The position numbers and the translations under genes are program-made. 64,000 nucleotides of DNA from Christensenella intestinihominis (GTDB lineage: Bacteria; Bacillota; Clostridia; Christensenellales; Christensenellaceae). The stretch is from contig NZ_MAIQ01000005.1 in assembly GCF_001678845.1 (NCBI RefSeq), positions 128,925 to 192,924 of the forward strand. The letters are read 5' to 3'. The notes under the pieces were generated by a model. That model had not been told where the DNA came from. It was given only the letters and a program-made list of their open reading frames with translations, and ran no database searches. Of the stretch, positions 33,943 to 44,898 are shown one piece after another (positions within the stretch are counted from its first letter, which is position 1; every line of letters starts with the position of its first letter).

Positions 33943-33971
33943 GGACAGACAGAATACTTTAAAACAGCCAA

Positions 33972-34010
33972 AGGCCGGTTTCACCGAAATGTGTGAAGCC
34001 GGTCCTTTTT
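33972..34010 (+). terminator. Terminator of pepV-alaS
   Basis: GGCCGGTTTCAC pairs, with one bulge, with GTGAAGCCGGTCC and is followed by five Ts. The remaining gap to 34121 holds only AT-rich sequence. Confidence 0.8.
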
Positions 34011-34121
34011 ATGTACGCGGACCCTTGCACAGGTGTGCGGGCGCCATCACCGCAAAGCATAAGGCAGTTTAGCGGAAGGAAAAGAAAAATTTGAAAAACG
34101 GCTTTTTTTTTGAAAAAGCTA

Positions 34122-34177
34122 TTGACAGATGAAACATGAGGTGGTAAGTTAGATACAAAGATACCCACGAGTGCAAA
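34122..34177 (+). promoter_or_regulatory. Promoter of lacI-type gene with a half operator
   Basis: TTGACA (34122-34127) with a poor -10 (TAAGTT at 34145, 17-base spacing). CGAGTGCAAA (34168-34177) repeats one half of the perfect palindrome found before the transporter genes at 35307-35320, suggesting weak autoregulation. Confidence 0.5.
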
Positions 34178-34208
34178 TTGAATAAACTGAAGTAATGGAT
34201 GGCCAGAT

Positions 34209-35261
34209 ATGAGTGAAATGAGCAAGCCTGCCGCAACGCTTAAGGATGTTGCACTTCGTTCCGGTTACGCGTTGAGAACGGTAAAAAAAGTAATGAACGG
34301 CGACACAAGCGTCCGGGAGAAAACCCGTGAGGCCGTACTCCGGGCCGCAAACGAGCTGAATTACAAAAAGAACCGCCTGGCAAGCGCGCTGGCACAGCAA
34401 AAAAGCGTAAAGGTCGCTATCGTTTATTCAAAGGTGACAAAGACATATTTCCCGGAAATCAAGGAAGGTTTTTTACAGTTTACGGAAGAGTTTAAAGACT
34501 TTGGGTTATCGATAGAAATATCTGAGATTCCTGTGAAGGGATGGCAATACCAATACCAGGTATTGGAGAAACTGCTTTGCAGGGAGGATATCGACGGGGT
34601 TATCCTGCAGCCGACCAACACGACAAAGCTCAACGACATCATCCACGAGCTTACCGCCAATGGCAAGCCTGTAATTACCTTCGGGGCGGACGCCCCGGCG
34701 AGCGACCGCATCTGTTATGTGGGGCCGGACGCTTACCGGGCCGGGCGCATCGGCGGGCAGCTGCTTGCGAATTACATCGGGAAAAAGGGAAACGTATGCG
34801 TGGTGATGCAGACAATCGAGCATATGCAGACGATCTACCGCAAGCATGGCTTTACCGATTACCTGCAGGAGCATTGCCCCAAAATCAGTATATCCGAGCT
34901 TACGATAGCGGACGATTCCGGCCTTTATGTGGATACAGTCCACAATTTTTTAAAGGAAAACGATGATTTTTCCGGAATCTTTTGTACAGACGCGAATACA
35001 TACCTGATCGGCGAAATGATACGCGAGACAAGGAAAAAGGACGTAAAGCTGGTCGGCTTCGACCTTTCAGCGGAGGCGATCGAGCTGATGAAACAGGAAT
35101 ATATCGACGTAATCATAGACCAGAAGCCAAAACTTTTTTCGTATGCGGCCCTGGAAACGATGTTCCGGTATCTCTATAACAACGAACAGCCGGTGAAAAA
35201 AATCATTCATACGGATTTGTCAATTCTCACAAGCGAATGCTTTAACGGACTCTCTCTATAA
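34209..35261 (+). CDS. LacI-family transcriptional regulator
   Basis: 350 residues. The LacI helix-turn-helix (ATLKDVALRSGYALRTVKKV, residues about 9-28) and hinge (NELNYKKNRLASALA) precede a periplasmic-binding-protein type I domain. The recognition helix differs from most LacI proteins (ALRTVKKVMN in place of S-x-x-T-V-S-R-V-L-N), so its operator may be unusual. It sits upstream of a ribose-type transporter operon and probably represses it until a sugar binds. Ribosome binding region is poor (GATGGCCAGAT). Confidence 0.9.
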   Translation: MSEMSKPAATLKDVALRSGYALRTVKKVMNGDTSVREKTREAVLRAANELNYKKNRLASALAQQKSVKVAIVYSKVTKTYFPEIKEGFLQFTEEFKDFGLSIEISEIPVKGWQYQYQVLEKLLCREDIDGVILQPTNTTKLNDIIHELTANGKPVITFGADAPASDRICYVGPDAYRAGRIGGQLLANYIGKKGNVCVVMQTIEHMQTIYRKHGFTDYLQEHCPKISISELTIADDSGLYVDTVHNFLKENDDFSGIFCTDANTYLIGEMIRETRKKDVKLVGFDLSAEAIELMKQEYIDVIIDQKPKLFSYAALETMFRYLYNNEQPVKKIIHTDLSILTSECFNGLSL

Positions 35262-35295
35262 TTAAAAAAAGTAATGCGTTCGGGGGCGTGTTTTT

Positions 35296-35325
35296 TTGAT
35301 AAAAAATGCACTCGAGTGCAAAAAT
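35296..35325 (+). promoter_or_regulatory. LacI-type operator inside the transporter promoter
   Basis: TGCACTCGAGTGCA (35307-35320) is a perfect 14-base palindrome with the central CG typical of LacI-family sites. It lies between a TTGATA (35296-35301) and a weak -10 (AAAAAT, 35320-35325, 18-base spacing), so binding would block transcription. Confidence 0.7.
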
Positions 35326-35416
35326 AAAGTTTCTGCGGGCGGTACAAGTTCAGGCTGCCTAAATAATAAGAAAGGGGAATATGGCACAGGACCGGTAGCC
35401 ATATAAAAAAGGAAAC

Positions 35417-36421
35417 ATGAGCAGGCAAGGAGCAGAAAACACATTACAGATCAAAAAAAGCGGTTTTAAAAAATGCATGGAGGCAAGGGAATTCACGCTG
35501 GCGGTTTTATTACTGGCGATTATCGTATTGCTCTCGGTTACAACAAAGGATTTTGCCAATCCGGCAAACGTCAGGGTGCTGCTTCTGGGAATGACGTCCG
35601 ACCTCATCATCGCCGTGCCGATGGGCATATCGCTGATCGCGGGGAACATCGACTTCTCTGTCGGCTCCACAATGGGGCTGGCCAGCGTGCTTGGCGGCAT
35701 GATTATCAACGCAACGGGAAACGCGGTGGCCGGGATCGTGGCGGCGCTCCTCATAGGCGCGGTGTTGGGCATCATCAATGCGGTCATGATCTGCCACCTT
35801 CATGTCACCCCCCTCGTGGCTACGCTTGGCACGTGGATGGCATATAAAGGACTGCAAAAGGTTATTGCGGCAAATGCCATTGCAAATTTCCCGTCAGACT
35901 TTTTTGCGCTCGGCCGCACGGAATTCAATTTCTTTGGCGTAAGCGTGCCGATCAGCATCATTTATATGCTCGCGGTGTTCGTCGTGGGAATATTCGTGCT
36001 GAAAAAGGTCAATTTCTTCCATAACGCCTACTTCATCGGCAGCAATAAAGATTCCGCACGGCTCGCGGGCATCAACATCACGAAGTTCACTTACGTCTCC
36101 TACATGATTACGGGTATCCTGGCGGCGTTCGCAGGGATGGTGCTGGTTTCAAGGCTTGGCACCGCAAGCCAGACGATCGGCTCGGGCCTCGAGTTCCGCA
36201 TCGTGGTTGCGCTCCTCGTGGGCGGCCTTTCGATGGACGGCGGCGAAGGTTCGATGATCGGGATCGGCATGGGCGTCTTGCTGATGCAAATCATAAGCAA
36301 CGCGCTGGTGCTGACGGGGATCAATCCGAACTATTCGGAGGTTATCATCGGCGCGATTCTGGTCCTGTCGGTCGGTATCGACCAGATCAACAAGCGGCGG
36401 CGTGCAAAGGCGCGCGCATAG
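35417..36421 (+). CDS. Ribose-type sugar ABC transporter permease (second system)
   Basis: 334 residues, hydrophobic, CUT2 permease family, with AGNIDFSVGSTMGLASVLGG and GGLSMDGGEGSMIGIGMGVL as family blocks. In this operon the permease comes first, then ATPase, then binding protein, the reverse of the first system. The ATG at 35417 has no strong site directly upstream (AAAAAGGAAACATGAG). Confidence 0.9.
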   Translation: MSRQGAENTLQIKKSGFKKCMEAREFTLAVLLLAIIVLLSVTTKDFANPANVRVLLLGMTSDLIIAVPMGISLIAGNIDFSVGSTMGLASVLGGMIINATGNAVAGIVAALLIGAVLGIINAVMICHLHVTPLVATLGTWMAYKGLQKVIAANAIANFPSDFFALGRTEFNFFGVSVPISIIYMLAVFVVGIFVLKKVNFFHNAYFIGSNKDSARLAGINITKFTYVSYMITGILAAFAGMVLVSRLGTASQTIGSGLEFRIVVALLVGGLSMDGGEGSMIGIGMGVLLMQIISNALVLTGINPNYSEVIIGAILVLSVGIDQINKRRRAKARA

Positions 36422-36433
36422 GGTGGTGATACT

Positions 36434-37924
<1,491 letters not shown>

Positions 37925-37966
37925 GAATAAGAACTATTTTCCTAAGATATAAAAAATAAGGAGGAA

Positions 37967-39031
37967 ATGATTATGAAACGGAAAAAGACAATGGGCCTGG
38001 TCGCAATGTGCCTTATCATGGCAATGCTGGTCCTGGTGGGCTGTGCAAACGGCGGAGCCGCCACACCCAGCGAGGGCACGGGCGAGAGCGGCGCAGCGGC
38101 ATCGGCCGGCGGCGCGGCGAGCGGGGCGGACGAGGAATATGCCGTCATCATGAGCCTCAACCAGCTCGAGTTCTTTGATGCTCTTAAGGCCGGCGTGAAC
38201 GACGCGTGTGCGGAAACGGGCGCAAAGTGGTACTTTGCAGGGCCGCAGGAGGCGCAGCCGGATAAAACGGCGGAAGCGATCGACCAGGCGGTTGCCAAGG
38301 GTGTTACGGGCATTATCCTGCACGGACAGTTTGAAGAAACCGGCCCCTCGGTGGACGCGGCGATTGCGGCGGGCGTGCCCGTGATTATCGTCAATTCCGA
38401 CGTAACGTCAAACCGGCTTTCCTTCATTGGCTGCGAACCGTATAACAACGGTTACAACATGGGCAAGGAACTCGCCGAGCGCGTCGGCGGAAAAGGAACG
38501 GTAATCGTTGCGAACTCGCTTTCCCTCGGACAGAAATCCGCGGAAGACAACCAGGACGGCTGCCTTGCGGCGCTGGCTGAATACCCGGACATCAAGGTTG
38601 TGGAAGTAGACGATAAGGCAGACTCGACAATCGCACCGACGGCGATCGGCACGGCGCTGCAGGCAAATCCCGACGCAGTGGGCATCGTAGGCGTAGATGC
38701 GGTATCCGGCGTAGGCGCGGCGACAGCCGTACGCGAAGCGGGGCTCAGCGGCAAGGTGACAATCGTGTGCAGGGACAGGGACGCGGCGACCTTGGAACTG
38801 ATTAAGAACGGGGAAATCGCGGCTTCCTTTGCACAGAATTCCTATGTGGAAGGCTACATTGCAACCAAATGGCTGCACGACTATGTGAACGGGAACTTCA
38901 AGGTCGTGGAAGATTACCTCGGCGCGGGGATCAATCCGATTCCGCCGAATGTGGACTCCGGGTCGATCATCATCACGCAGGACAATGTAGAACAGTTTGA
39001 AAAGAAATACGAATACCAGACGACGGCTTAA
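37967..39031 (+). CDS. Sugar-binding lipoprotein (second system)
   Basis: 354 residues. Lipoprotein signal with lipobox LVGC (Cys about residue 26), then a Gly/Ala/Ser linker and a type I periplasmic-binding fold (YAVIMSLNQLEFFDALKAGV; SLGQKSAEDNQDGC; VGVDAVSGVG). Unlike the first system it has an unusually Ala-rich body. Ribosome binding site AAGGAGGAAATGATT. The ligand is likely the sugar used by the isomerase and kinase downstream. Confidence 0.92.
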   Translation: MIMKRKKTMGLVAMCLIMAMLVLVGCANGGAATPSEGTGESGAAASAGGAASGADEEYAVIMSLNQLEFFDALKAGVNDACAETGAKWYFAGPQEAQPDKTAEAIDQAVAKGVTGIILHGQFEETGPSVDAAIAAGVPVIIVNSDVTSNRLSFIGCEPYNNGYNMGKELAERVGGKGTVIVANSLSLGQKSAEDNQDGCLAALAEYPDIKVVEVDDKADSTIAPTAIGTALQANPDAVGIVGVDAVSGVGAATAVREAGLSGKVTIVCRDRDAATLELIKNGEIAASFAQNSYVEGYIATKWLHDYVNGNFKVVEDYLGAGINPIPPNVDSGSIIITQDNVEQFEKKYEYQTTA

Positions 39032-39099
39032 CACAAAATTTGTATGGGATGGCGCGGGCATACGGGAAACGGGCCGTATGCCCGCAATGAGGAAACGTT

Positions 39100-40494
39100 A
39101 TGAGGGATACCAGAATAGGGCTGCTGCCGCTTTACGTGGAGCTGTACGACAAGACGGTGCCGCAGGTGCGCCCGCAGATCGACGAATTCCACCAAAAAGT
39201 GGTCAGGGCGCTTAAGGGCGCGCAGCTTACCGTGCACACAAGCAGTGTGTGCAGGACGAAAAAAGAATTTCAAAGCGCGGTACAGGCATTTGCCGATGCG
39301 GACGTAGACGCGATCGTCACGCTGCACCTTGCCTATTCCCCGTCGCTGGAATCGGAGGACGCGCTGAAAAACGTGGACTGTCCGATCTTGATATTGGATA
39401 CGACGCCGAGCTATTGCTTCGACCAGTCTACGGACGAAGCCCAGATCATGCTCAATCACGGCATACACGGCGTACAGGATATGTGCAATCTTTTGAAACG
39501 CAATAATAAGGTATATTCGGTGTTCGCGGGGCATATCGAACATTCGGACGTGATCGCCCGCATCAAAAAAGCGGCGGATATGGCAAAAGCGGCCAAAAGG
39601 TTTAAAACGGCGCGGGTGGGCATCATCGGAGAACCGTTTGAAGGCATGGGGGATTTCCAGGTGCAGGAGCGCGAGATGCGCGACCATTTGGGAATCGAGG
39701 CCGTGCGGTACGACTGGGAACAGGGCGCGAAGCGCATGCGGGAAGTATCCCAGGAGCAGATCGACGAAGAATTTGAGAAAGACGTGCAGGACTTTGAGGT
39801 CGATAAGGGCCTTAAAAAGGAGGTTTACGACCGCTCGGCGCGAACGGGGCTTGGCGTGCGCGAATGGGTACGCGACGAGGAACTTTCGGCATTTACGATC
39901 AACTTCCTTGCAACCGCAGGCTCGCGGCCGGGGCTTCCGGTCATGCCGTTTGTGGAGTGCTGCAAGGCGATGACTGCGGGAATCGGCTACGCCGGGGAAG
40001 GCGACGTGATTACAGCGGGGCTGGTGGGCGCGCTCCTCAGCGCGAATCCCTGCGTGACCTTCTCGGAAATGTTCTGCCCGGACTGGAAAAACGGCAGCGT
40101 ATTCATGAGCCATATGGGCGAATTCAATTATAACGTCGCTTCCGGGAAACCCTTCCTGACAGAAAAGGAATTTGAATTTACGGATGCGGAAAACCCGACC
40201 GTAGCCTACAGCACCATGAAGGGCGGCAAGGCGGTCCTTGTGAACCTAGCGCCGCTTGAAAACGGAAGGTTCCTGCTTCTCATCAAAACGGGGGAAATGA
40301 TTCGTATCGACGGGGAAAACAAGCTGGGCGAAGCTGTAAACGGCTGGTTCAAACCGGAAGGCGGGCTCGGGAATTTCCTGGAAGAGTACAGCAAAAACGG
40401 CGGCACGCACCATAATGTGATCGTGTATGGCGAAACGCCGGAGGCCCTTGAATATTTTGCGGAATACTGCGGAATGGAAGCAATTATACTGTAA
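39100..40494 (+). CDS. L-arabinose/L-fucose isomerase-like protein
   Basis: 464 residues. The fold of AraA is visible, with metal ligands in order: E300 (GYAGEGDVITA), E323 (CVTFSEMF), H338 (FMSHMGE) and H437/H438 (GTHHNVIVYG). These match the four metal ligands E306, E333, H350 and H450 of AraA from Escherichia coli. It should interconvert an aldose and a ketose. The overall sequence is not a standard AraA or FucI, so the sugar is open. It precedes an FGGY kinase, the expected isomerase-kinase order. Confidence 0.8.
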   Translation: MRDTRIGLLPLYVELYDKTVPQVRPQIDEFHQKVVRALKGAQLTVHTSSVCRTKKEFQSAVQAFADADVDAIVTLHLAYSPSLESEDALKNVDCPILILDTTPSYCFDQSTDEAQIMLNHGIHGVQDMCNLLKRNNKVYSVFAGHIEHSDVIARIKKAADMAKAAKRFKTARVGIIGEPFEGMGDFQVQEREMRDHLGIEAVRYDWEQGAKRMREVSQEQIDEEFEKDVQDFEVDKGLKKEVYDRSARTGLGVREWVRDEELSAFTINFLATAGSRPGLPVMPFVECCKAMTAGIGYAGEGDVITAGLVGALLSANPCVTFSEMFCPDWKNGSVFMSHMGEFNYNVASGKPFLTEKEFEFTDAENPTVAYSTMKGGKAVLVNLAPLENGRFLLLIKTGEMIRIDGENKLGEAVNGWFKPEGGLGNFLEEYSKNGGTHHNVIVYGETPEALEYFAEYCGMEAIIL

Positions 40495-40539
40495 AGGGAA
40501 AAGGCGGATGCCTTGGCTTACAACGAAGGGGGATTGGAA

Positions 40540-41988
40540 ATGCCTGTCATTGGAATCGATGTCGGGACAACAGGGACAAAGGCCATAGCGGTTTCCGGGG
40601 ACGGGACAATTCTCGCAAAAGGCTACAGCGGCTATGCGCTTCTTGGGGAAGGGCGGCAGGTGGAGCAGGACGCGGACGAGTGGGTCCGGGCGAGCGCCTT
40701 CGCGGTGAAGGAATGCGTCCGCGCCCTTGGGGAAGCGCCGGTGGAGGCAATCTCCCTTTCCACACAGGGCGGCAGTACAGTCGCCGTGGACGGGCGGTTC
40801 CGCCCGCTTGGCATGGCATGGACGTGGATGGACGGACGTGCGCAGGAAGAAGCGAAACGGCTGGGAGACCAGCTTGGAGAGACGTATTTCTACCAGACGA
40901 CCGGCTGGAAGCTGAATCCTGCGCTTGACGCGGCAAAGGTGCCGCGCATGAAAAAAGAGAGGCAGGCAGGCGAAAAATACCTGACGACCCTCGAATATGT
41001 GAATTATTTCCTGACCGGACGGGCGGCGGTTGATCCGACGAACGCCGCAATGCGCCAGTTGTTCAACATTCGGCAAAACGATTGGGACGATACGATTTTG
41101 CAGGCGGCGGGCATACGGCGAAGCGAGCTTCCGGAAATACTTCCCACAGGGGCCTTCCTCGGCGGACTGCGGCGCAGGGCCGCGGAGGAAATGGGGCTTC
41201 CCGAAGGTACGCCCGTTTACAACGGCGGGCACGACCAATACTGCGCGTCGATCGGCGCGGGCGCAACCAGCGCCGGGGATATGCTGCTTTCCACCGGGAC
41301 CACATGGGTTGTGATGGGCATCGCGCACAGGCCGCTTTTTACGGATACCTTCATCGCGCCGGGCATACATCCCATAAAAGGGCTGTATGGTTCGATTGCG
41401 TCGCTGGCGTGCTCGGGCGCGTCGCTGCAATGGTACAAAAACCGCTTCCTTGACGAGGATTTCGATGCGGTCAACCGGGGCGTGGAAGAGCGTTACGCGG
41501 AGAAAAGCGACCTGTTTTTCTATCCCTACCTTGCCGGGGCAAACTATCCTGTCTGGCAACCGTCGGCGAAGGGAACCTTCACCGGCTTTGACCTTTCAAG
41601 CGGGAAGTTCGATTTTGCAAAAGCAATCATGGAAGGCGTTTCGTTTGGGTTGAAACGAACGCTTGCCGATTTTGAACGGAACGGCTGTCCGGTACGCAGC
41701 CTTAAAATTATGGGCGGCGCGGCCAAAAGCGGGATATGGAAAAGGATCATCGCCGCGGTGACGGATATTCCCATCACGCAGATGCGCGAGCCGGACACCT
41801 GCGCGCTTGGGGCGGCGATGATCGCCGCGGTGGGCGCGGGCGTCTATCCGGACTATAAAACGGCGGCAGCGGCAATGGTGCGCGCGGACCGGGTGGAACC
41901 GGCTGCCGCGAAAGAAGCCGCGTATTACAGCGGAAAATATGACAGGTATATGAAAATGTGGGATTGCATCGAGCGTTTTTACCGATAG
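40540..41988 (+). CDS. FGGY-family carbohydrate kinase (xylulokinase-like)
   Basis: 482 residues from ATG 40540, with AAGGGGGA seven bases upstream; an in-frame TTG at 40513 lacks a site. N-terminal phosphate loop IGIDVGTTGTKAIAV, middle GGHDQYCASIGAG, C-terminal GGAAKSGIWKRIIAA and CALGAAMIAA. It would phosphorylate the ketose from the preceding isomerase. Closest by eye to xylulokinase, but the substrate may be another ketopentose or a deoxy sugar. It ends 9 bases before the amidohydrolase. Confidence 0.88.
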   Translation: MPVIGIDVGTTGTKAIAVSGDGTILAKGYSGYALLGEGRQVEQDADEWVRASAFAVKECVRALGEAPVEAISLSTQGGSTVAVDGRFRPLGMAWTWMDGRAQEEAKRLGDQLGETYFYQTTGWKLNPALDAAKVPRMKKERQAGEKYLTTLEYVNYFLTGRAAVDPTNAAMRQLFNIRQNDWDDTILQAAGIRRSELPEILPTGAFLGGLRRRAAEEMGLPEGTPVYNGGHDQYCASIGAGATSAGDMLLSTGTTWVVMGIAHRPLFTDTFIAPGIHPIKGLYGSIASLACSGASLQWYKNRFLDEDFDAVNRGVEERYAEKSDLFFYPYLAGANYPVWQPSAKGTFTGFDLSSGKFDFAKAIMEGVSFGLKRTLADFERNGCPVRSLKIMGGAAKSGIWKRIIAAVTDIPITQMREPDTCALGAAMIAAVGAGVYPDYKTAAAAMVRADRVEPAAAKEAAYYSGKYDRYMKMWDCIERFYR

Positions 41989-41997
41989 GAGGATTGC

Positions 41998-43023
41998 ATG
42001 GGCTGCGAATATTTTGAAAAGACCGCTCTGGATGAGGCGTTTTACGGGGAAAAACTTCTCCCGCGCCTGCCGCAAGAGATATTTGACGTACATACGCACG
42101 TTAATCTATGGGAGCATGTAAAAGACGTCCCCAAGGAACGTATCATGGACGACTGGGCGTTCCAGTGCGGCTATGTGATGAGCGCGCAGGACGCGCGGCA
42201 TTATTTCGATACGATGTTCCCGGGGATCAAATATGAGATCAACGCTTTTCCGTTCCCGATCAGGGAAGCGGATATTGAAGCGTCAAACGAATATGTCGCG
42301 CAATGCGTCCGCACACAGGCGGTACGCAGCGGCTTTATGTGCATCAAGCCGGAATACAGCGTGGATTATATGGAGGAAATGCTGACGAAGCATGGCTTTT
42401 CCGGCGTGAAGCCCTACCCGGATATGGTGTCCGGGAAAAAAGGCGCAGAGGTCGGCATTTTCGACTTTATGACGCGCGAACAATTTGCATTGGCGGAAAA
42501 GCTTGGCATGGTGGTGATGATGCACCTGCCGCGCGCGGGCCGCATGCCGGACGACCGCAACATCGCCGAGCTTAAGGAGATACGGAACGAGTTTCCAAAG
42601 CTTAAATTGTGTATCGCGCATTTCGGGCGCTGTTTTACGCCTTATCATTTCAGCCAGGCAATTGAAAAAATGGGAGAAGATATCCATTGGCTGTATTTCG
42701 ATACGGCGGCGGTGCTCAACCCCGGGGTTTACGAGCTTGCGCTCACAACGCTGTCCCCCGGGCGTATCCTTTTCGGGACGGACGAACCGATCTTCCTGTG
42801 GCACGGAAAACGGACGTGGACAAAGACGGGTTACCAAAACCTTGCGCGCGAGGATTTTGCGTGGAACACGCACCGCGAAGGCAGGGAAGCGGAGGCGGGA
42901 TATACGTTTTACGTGTACGAACAGGTGAACAACATCCTGGATACCATCGACAAGCTGGGACTTGGCGCGGAAGTAGCCGGACAAATTTTCGGCGGGAACG
43001 CAAAAAAGCTCCTCGGCAAATGA
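41998..43023 (+). CDS. Amidohydrolase-family protein (TIM-barrel hydrolase)
   Basis: 341 residues, amidohydrolase 2 group. Metal ligands: DVHTHV (H32, H34), MMHLPR, IAHFGR and FGTDEP. Members include lactonases, decarboxylases and sugar-lactone hydrolases. In a sugar operon a lactonase role is plausible, so the imported compound may be a lactone or arrive as a mixture. Ribosome binding site AGGAGGATTGC. No matching dehydrogenase is present in the operon, which leaves its role open. Confidence 0.82.
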   Translation: MGCEYFEKTALDEAFYGEKLLPRLPQEIFDVHTHVNLWEHVKDVPKERIMDDWAFQCGYVMSAQDARHYFDTMFPGIKYEINAFPFPIREADIEASNEYVAQCVRTQAVRSGFMCIKPEYSVDYMEEMLTKHGFSGVKPYPDMVSGKKGAEVGIFDFMTREQFALAEKLGMVVMMHLPRAGRMPDDRNIAELKEIRNEFPKLKLCIAHFGRCFTPYHFSQAIEKMGEDIHWLYFDTAAVLNPGVYELALTTLSPGRILFGTDEPIFLWHGKRTWTKTGYQNLAREDFAWNTHREGREAEAGYTFYVYEQVNNILDTIDKLGLGAEVAGQIFGGNAKKLLGK

Positions 43024-43038
43024 AACGGGAGGGAAAAA

Positions 43039-44073
43039 GTGCTTGAGCAGGAAGCGCGTACGCGCAATTATGGATGCCGCATCCGGCGCTATATACAAAA
43101 CGGCGTTGAGATGGCGTCGCTTGAAAACAACAGGATAAAGCTGGTAATCGCACTCGGGAAGGGCGCGGACATCGTGGAAATACTGCATAAGGAAAAGGAT
43201 ATCGACTGCATGTGGCATTCCTTCAACGAGCTGCGGCCCGCGGGATATCCGAAAACGAAGGCGGCGGAAGGCGGAAGCTTTATCGACGCCTATGCGGGGG
43301 GCTGGCAGGAGCTTTTCCCGACCTACGGTGCGCCCGCGGATTACTACGGGGCGCAGATCGGCATCCACGGAGAGGCGTGCATCTATCCGTGGGAGTGCAG
43401 CGTACTGGAAGACAGCGTGCGGAAGGTCAGCATCGTCTGCACGGCGGAAATGATGCGCTCGCCGTTTCGCCTGGAAAAGATTTTTTCCCTCGAGATGGAT
43501 TCCTATGGTTTTTCGATCAGCCAAAGCGTGACCAACACCGGGTCGCTGCCGCTCGAATTCATGTGGGGGCATCATCCGGCCTTCGGGTTTCCGTTCATTG
43601 AAAAAGGCGTCACGGTTGAGCTTGCGGGAACGCCGGATGTAAGCGTGCCGCAGGAGACGATTGGCGAAAACTGCCCGTTCGACAGGGCGGTAAGCGGTAA
43701 ATGGCCGCTGCTCGCCGGAAAAAACGGGGAACCGGTGGATGTGAGCAGGGCGGCAGGGATGCAGGAAAAGGTATATTTTGAGTGTGTGGCCAGCGGGCTT
43801 GCCGAGGGCGAATACAGGATATTCAACCCGCGGAAAAATATCGGGGTCCGTATGAACTGGGATAAAGAGGTTTTTCCTTACCTGTGGATATGGGGAATGT
43901 ACGGCGGCCATCAAAGCGCGCCGTGGTTCGGCAGGGCATATACCCTTGCGGTGGAGCCGTGGTCCAGCCTGCCCGGGGATTTCAAGGCTGCGCAAGAGGC
44001 CGGGCAGACCCTCGTGATCGGCGCAGGGGAACGCAGGGAAACACAGGTCCGGTTTTCCTATTACAGCAAATAA
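43039..44073 (+). CDS. Aldose 1-epimerase-like protein (galactose mutarotase fold)
   Basis: 344 residues from GTG 43039 with GGGAGG upstream. It has the supersandwich marks YAGGWQELFPTYG, IHGEACIYPWEC and EFMWGHHPAFGFPF. These hold the catalytic His and Glu of mutarotases in this group. It would equilibrate sugar anomers for the isomerase. It is the last gene of the LacI-controlled operon and is followed by a terminator. Confidence 0.83.
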   Translation: MLEQEARTRNYGCRIRRYIQNGVEMASLENNRIKLVIALGKGADIVEILHKEKDIDCMWHSFNELRPAGYPKTKAAEGGSFIDAYAGGWQELFPTYGAPADYYGAQIGIHGEACIYPWECSVLEDSVRKVSIVCTAEMMRSPFRLEKIFSLEMDSYGFSISQSVTNTGSLPLEFMWGHHPAFGFPFIEKGVTVELAGTPDVSVPQETIGENCPFDRAVSGKWPLLAGKNGEPVDVSRAAGMQEKVYFECVASGLAEGEYRIFNPRKNIGVRMNWDKEVFPYLWIWGMYGGHQSAPWFGRAYTLAVEPWSSLPGDFKAAQEAGQTLVIGAGERRETQVRFSYYSK

Positions 44074-44092
44074 GGCTGCGAAAACGAAAACG

Positions 44093-44137
44093 GAAGCATG
44101 GGCAGAGATAAACCTTTTCCCGTGCTTCTGTTTTTTT
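44093..44137. terminator. Terminator at the end of the LacI-controlled sugar operon
   Basis: GAAGCATGGG (44093-44102) pairs with CCCGTGCTTC (44119-44128), followed by seven Ts. Convergent HAD gene lies beyond it; the T-rich side on the minus strand is weaker. Confidence 0.85.
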
Positions 44138-44142
44138 AGTTT

Positions 44143-44802
44143 TTAAAACAGGGAAAGCATCGGATAAAAATCCGGGATCACATGGTCGGCATAGGTAAGG
44201 TCGCCGAAGGCTCCCGGTGTTTTTTCGATGGCGAACACCTCAGGGACGCCCGCCCTTTTTGCGGATTCCGCGCCAAGGGGCGAGTCCTCGACCACAATGC
44301 AGTCCCCGGGGGCAACGCCTATATTTTGCGCGGCCTTCAGGTAGAGGTCCGGCGCGGGCTTGCCGCGCACCGTTCCGTCGATATATGTAATTTTATCTAC
44401 GTCAAACCAATTGGCAAGGTGAAATTCGCGGATATAAAAATCGAGGTTGGACCATTCGGAAGCAGTCGCAATATTCCGCGGGATTTCACGCTCCTTCAAG
44501 CGGTCAAGAAAATCGGTGAGGCCGTCCACAAAGTGGAAGGAATCGCGGTCGGCAAGGCAGAGTCCGCGGTAAATCCTTTCCTTTTCCTCGGACAACTCAT
44601 ACAGCCTTTGCGCGGAAAGGCCGTCGCCCAAATAGTGCCTGATGATCGATTCGTTGCTGCGTCCGTGCGGGTTATATTCCAATAATGCTTCCAGCGAAAC
44701 GTCGCTCCTGCCGAATTTTGGCAAAAACGTCTGCCATGCCCGGTCATGCTTGTCCGAGTCGAAGAACATGGTGCCGTTAAAATCGAATAAAATTGCTTTC
44801 AT
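44143..44802 (-). CDS. HAD-superfamily phosphatase (beta-phosphoglucomutase-like)
   Basis: 219 residues from ATG 44802, with GGAGAGG upstream. Motif I is FDFNGTMF: the first Asp is present, but the second position, usually Asp and the general acid, is Asn. This variant occurs in a HAD_2 subgroup, so activity is likely but may be slow or altered. Motif II is TASEW, motif III RGKPAPD, motif IV VVEDSPLG. The cap is helical, C1 type. It probably dephosphorylates a sugar phosphate. Not part of the neighbouring sugar operon, which points the other way. Confidence 0.85.
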   Translation of the reverse strand: MKAILFDFNGTMFFDSDKHDRAWQTFLPKFGRSDVSLEALLEYNPHGRSNESIIRHYLGDGLSAQRLYELSEEKERIYRGLCLADRDSFHFVDGLTDFLDRLKEREIPRNIATASEWSNLDFYIREFHLANWFDVDKITYIDGTVRGKPAPDLYLKAAQNIGVAPGDCIVVEDSPLGAESAKRAGVPEVFAIEKTPGAFGDLTYADHVIPDFYPMLSLF

Positions 44803-44840
44803 GGCCTCTCCAATCCAAAAAAATGAACGCGGGTTCAAAT

Positions 44841-44879
44841 AAAAAAGCGTGGTACCCGAAAAGCAGGCCGCGCTTTTTT
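44841..44879. terminator. Bidirectional terminator between signal peptidase and HAD genes
   Basis: AAAAAAGCGTGG pairs with CCGCGCTTTTTT (one mismatch near the top) and gives T-runs in both directions. Confidence 0.7.
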
Positions 44880-44898
44880 ATGCCGCCGCAATCCGCCC

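Noticed and set aside
31861-33984. Long open frame (about 700 codons) on the minus strand opposite alaS and the end of pepV
   Set aside because: The plus-strand genes are unmistakable; the antisense frame has no family features, a composition typical of shadow frames and no start signal.
42283-43995. 570-codon minus-strand frame opposite the amidohydrolase and mutarotase genes
   Set aside because: Both plus-strand genes have clear motifs; the antisense product is Arg/His/Pro-rich without domains.
44143-44802. HAD protein as catalytically dead because of Asn in motif I
   Set aside because: Asn at this position is seen in an active HAD subgroup as far as known, and the other motifs are intact, so I do not call it inactive.
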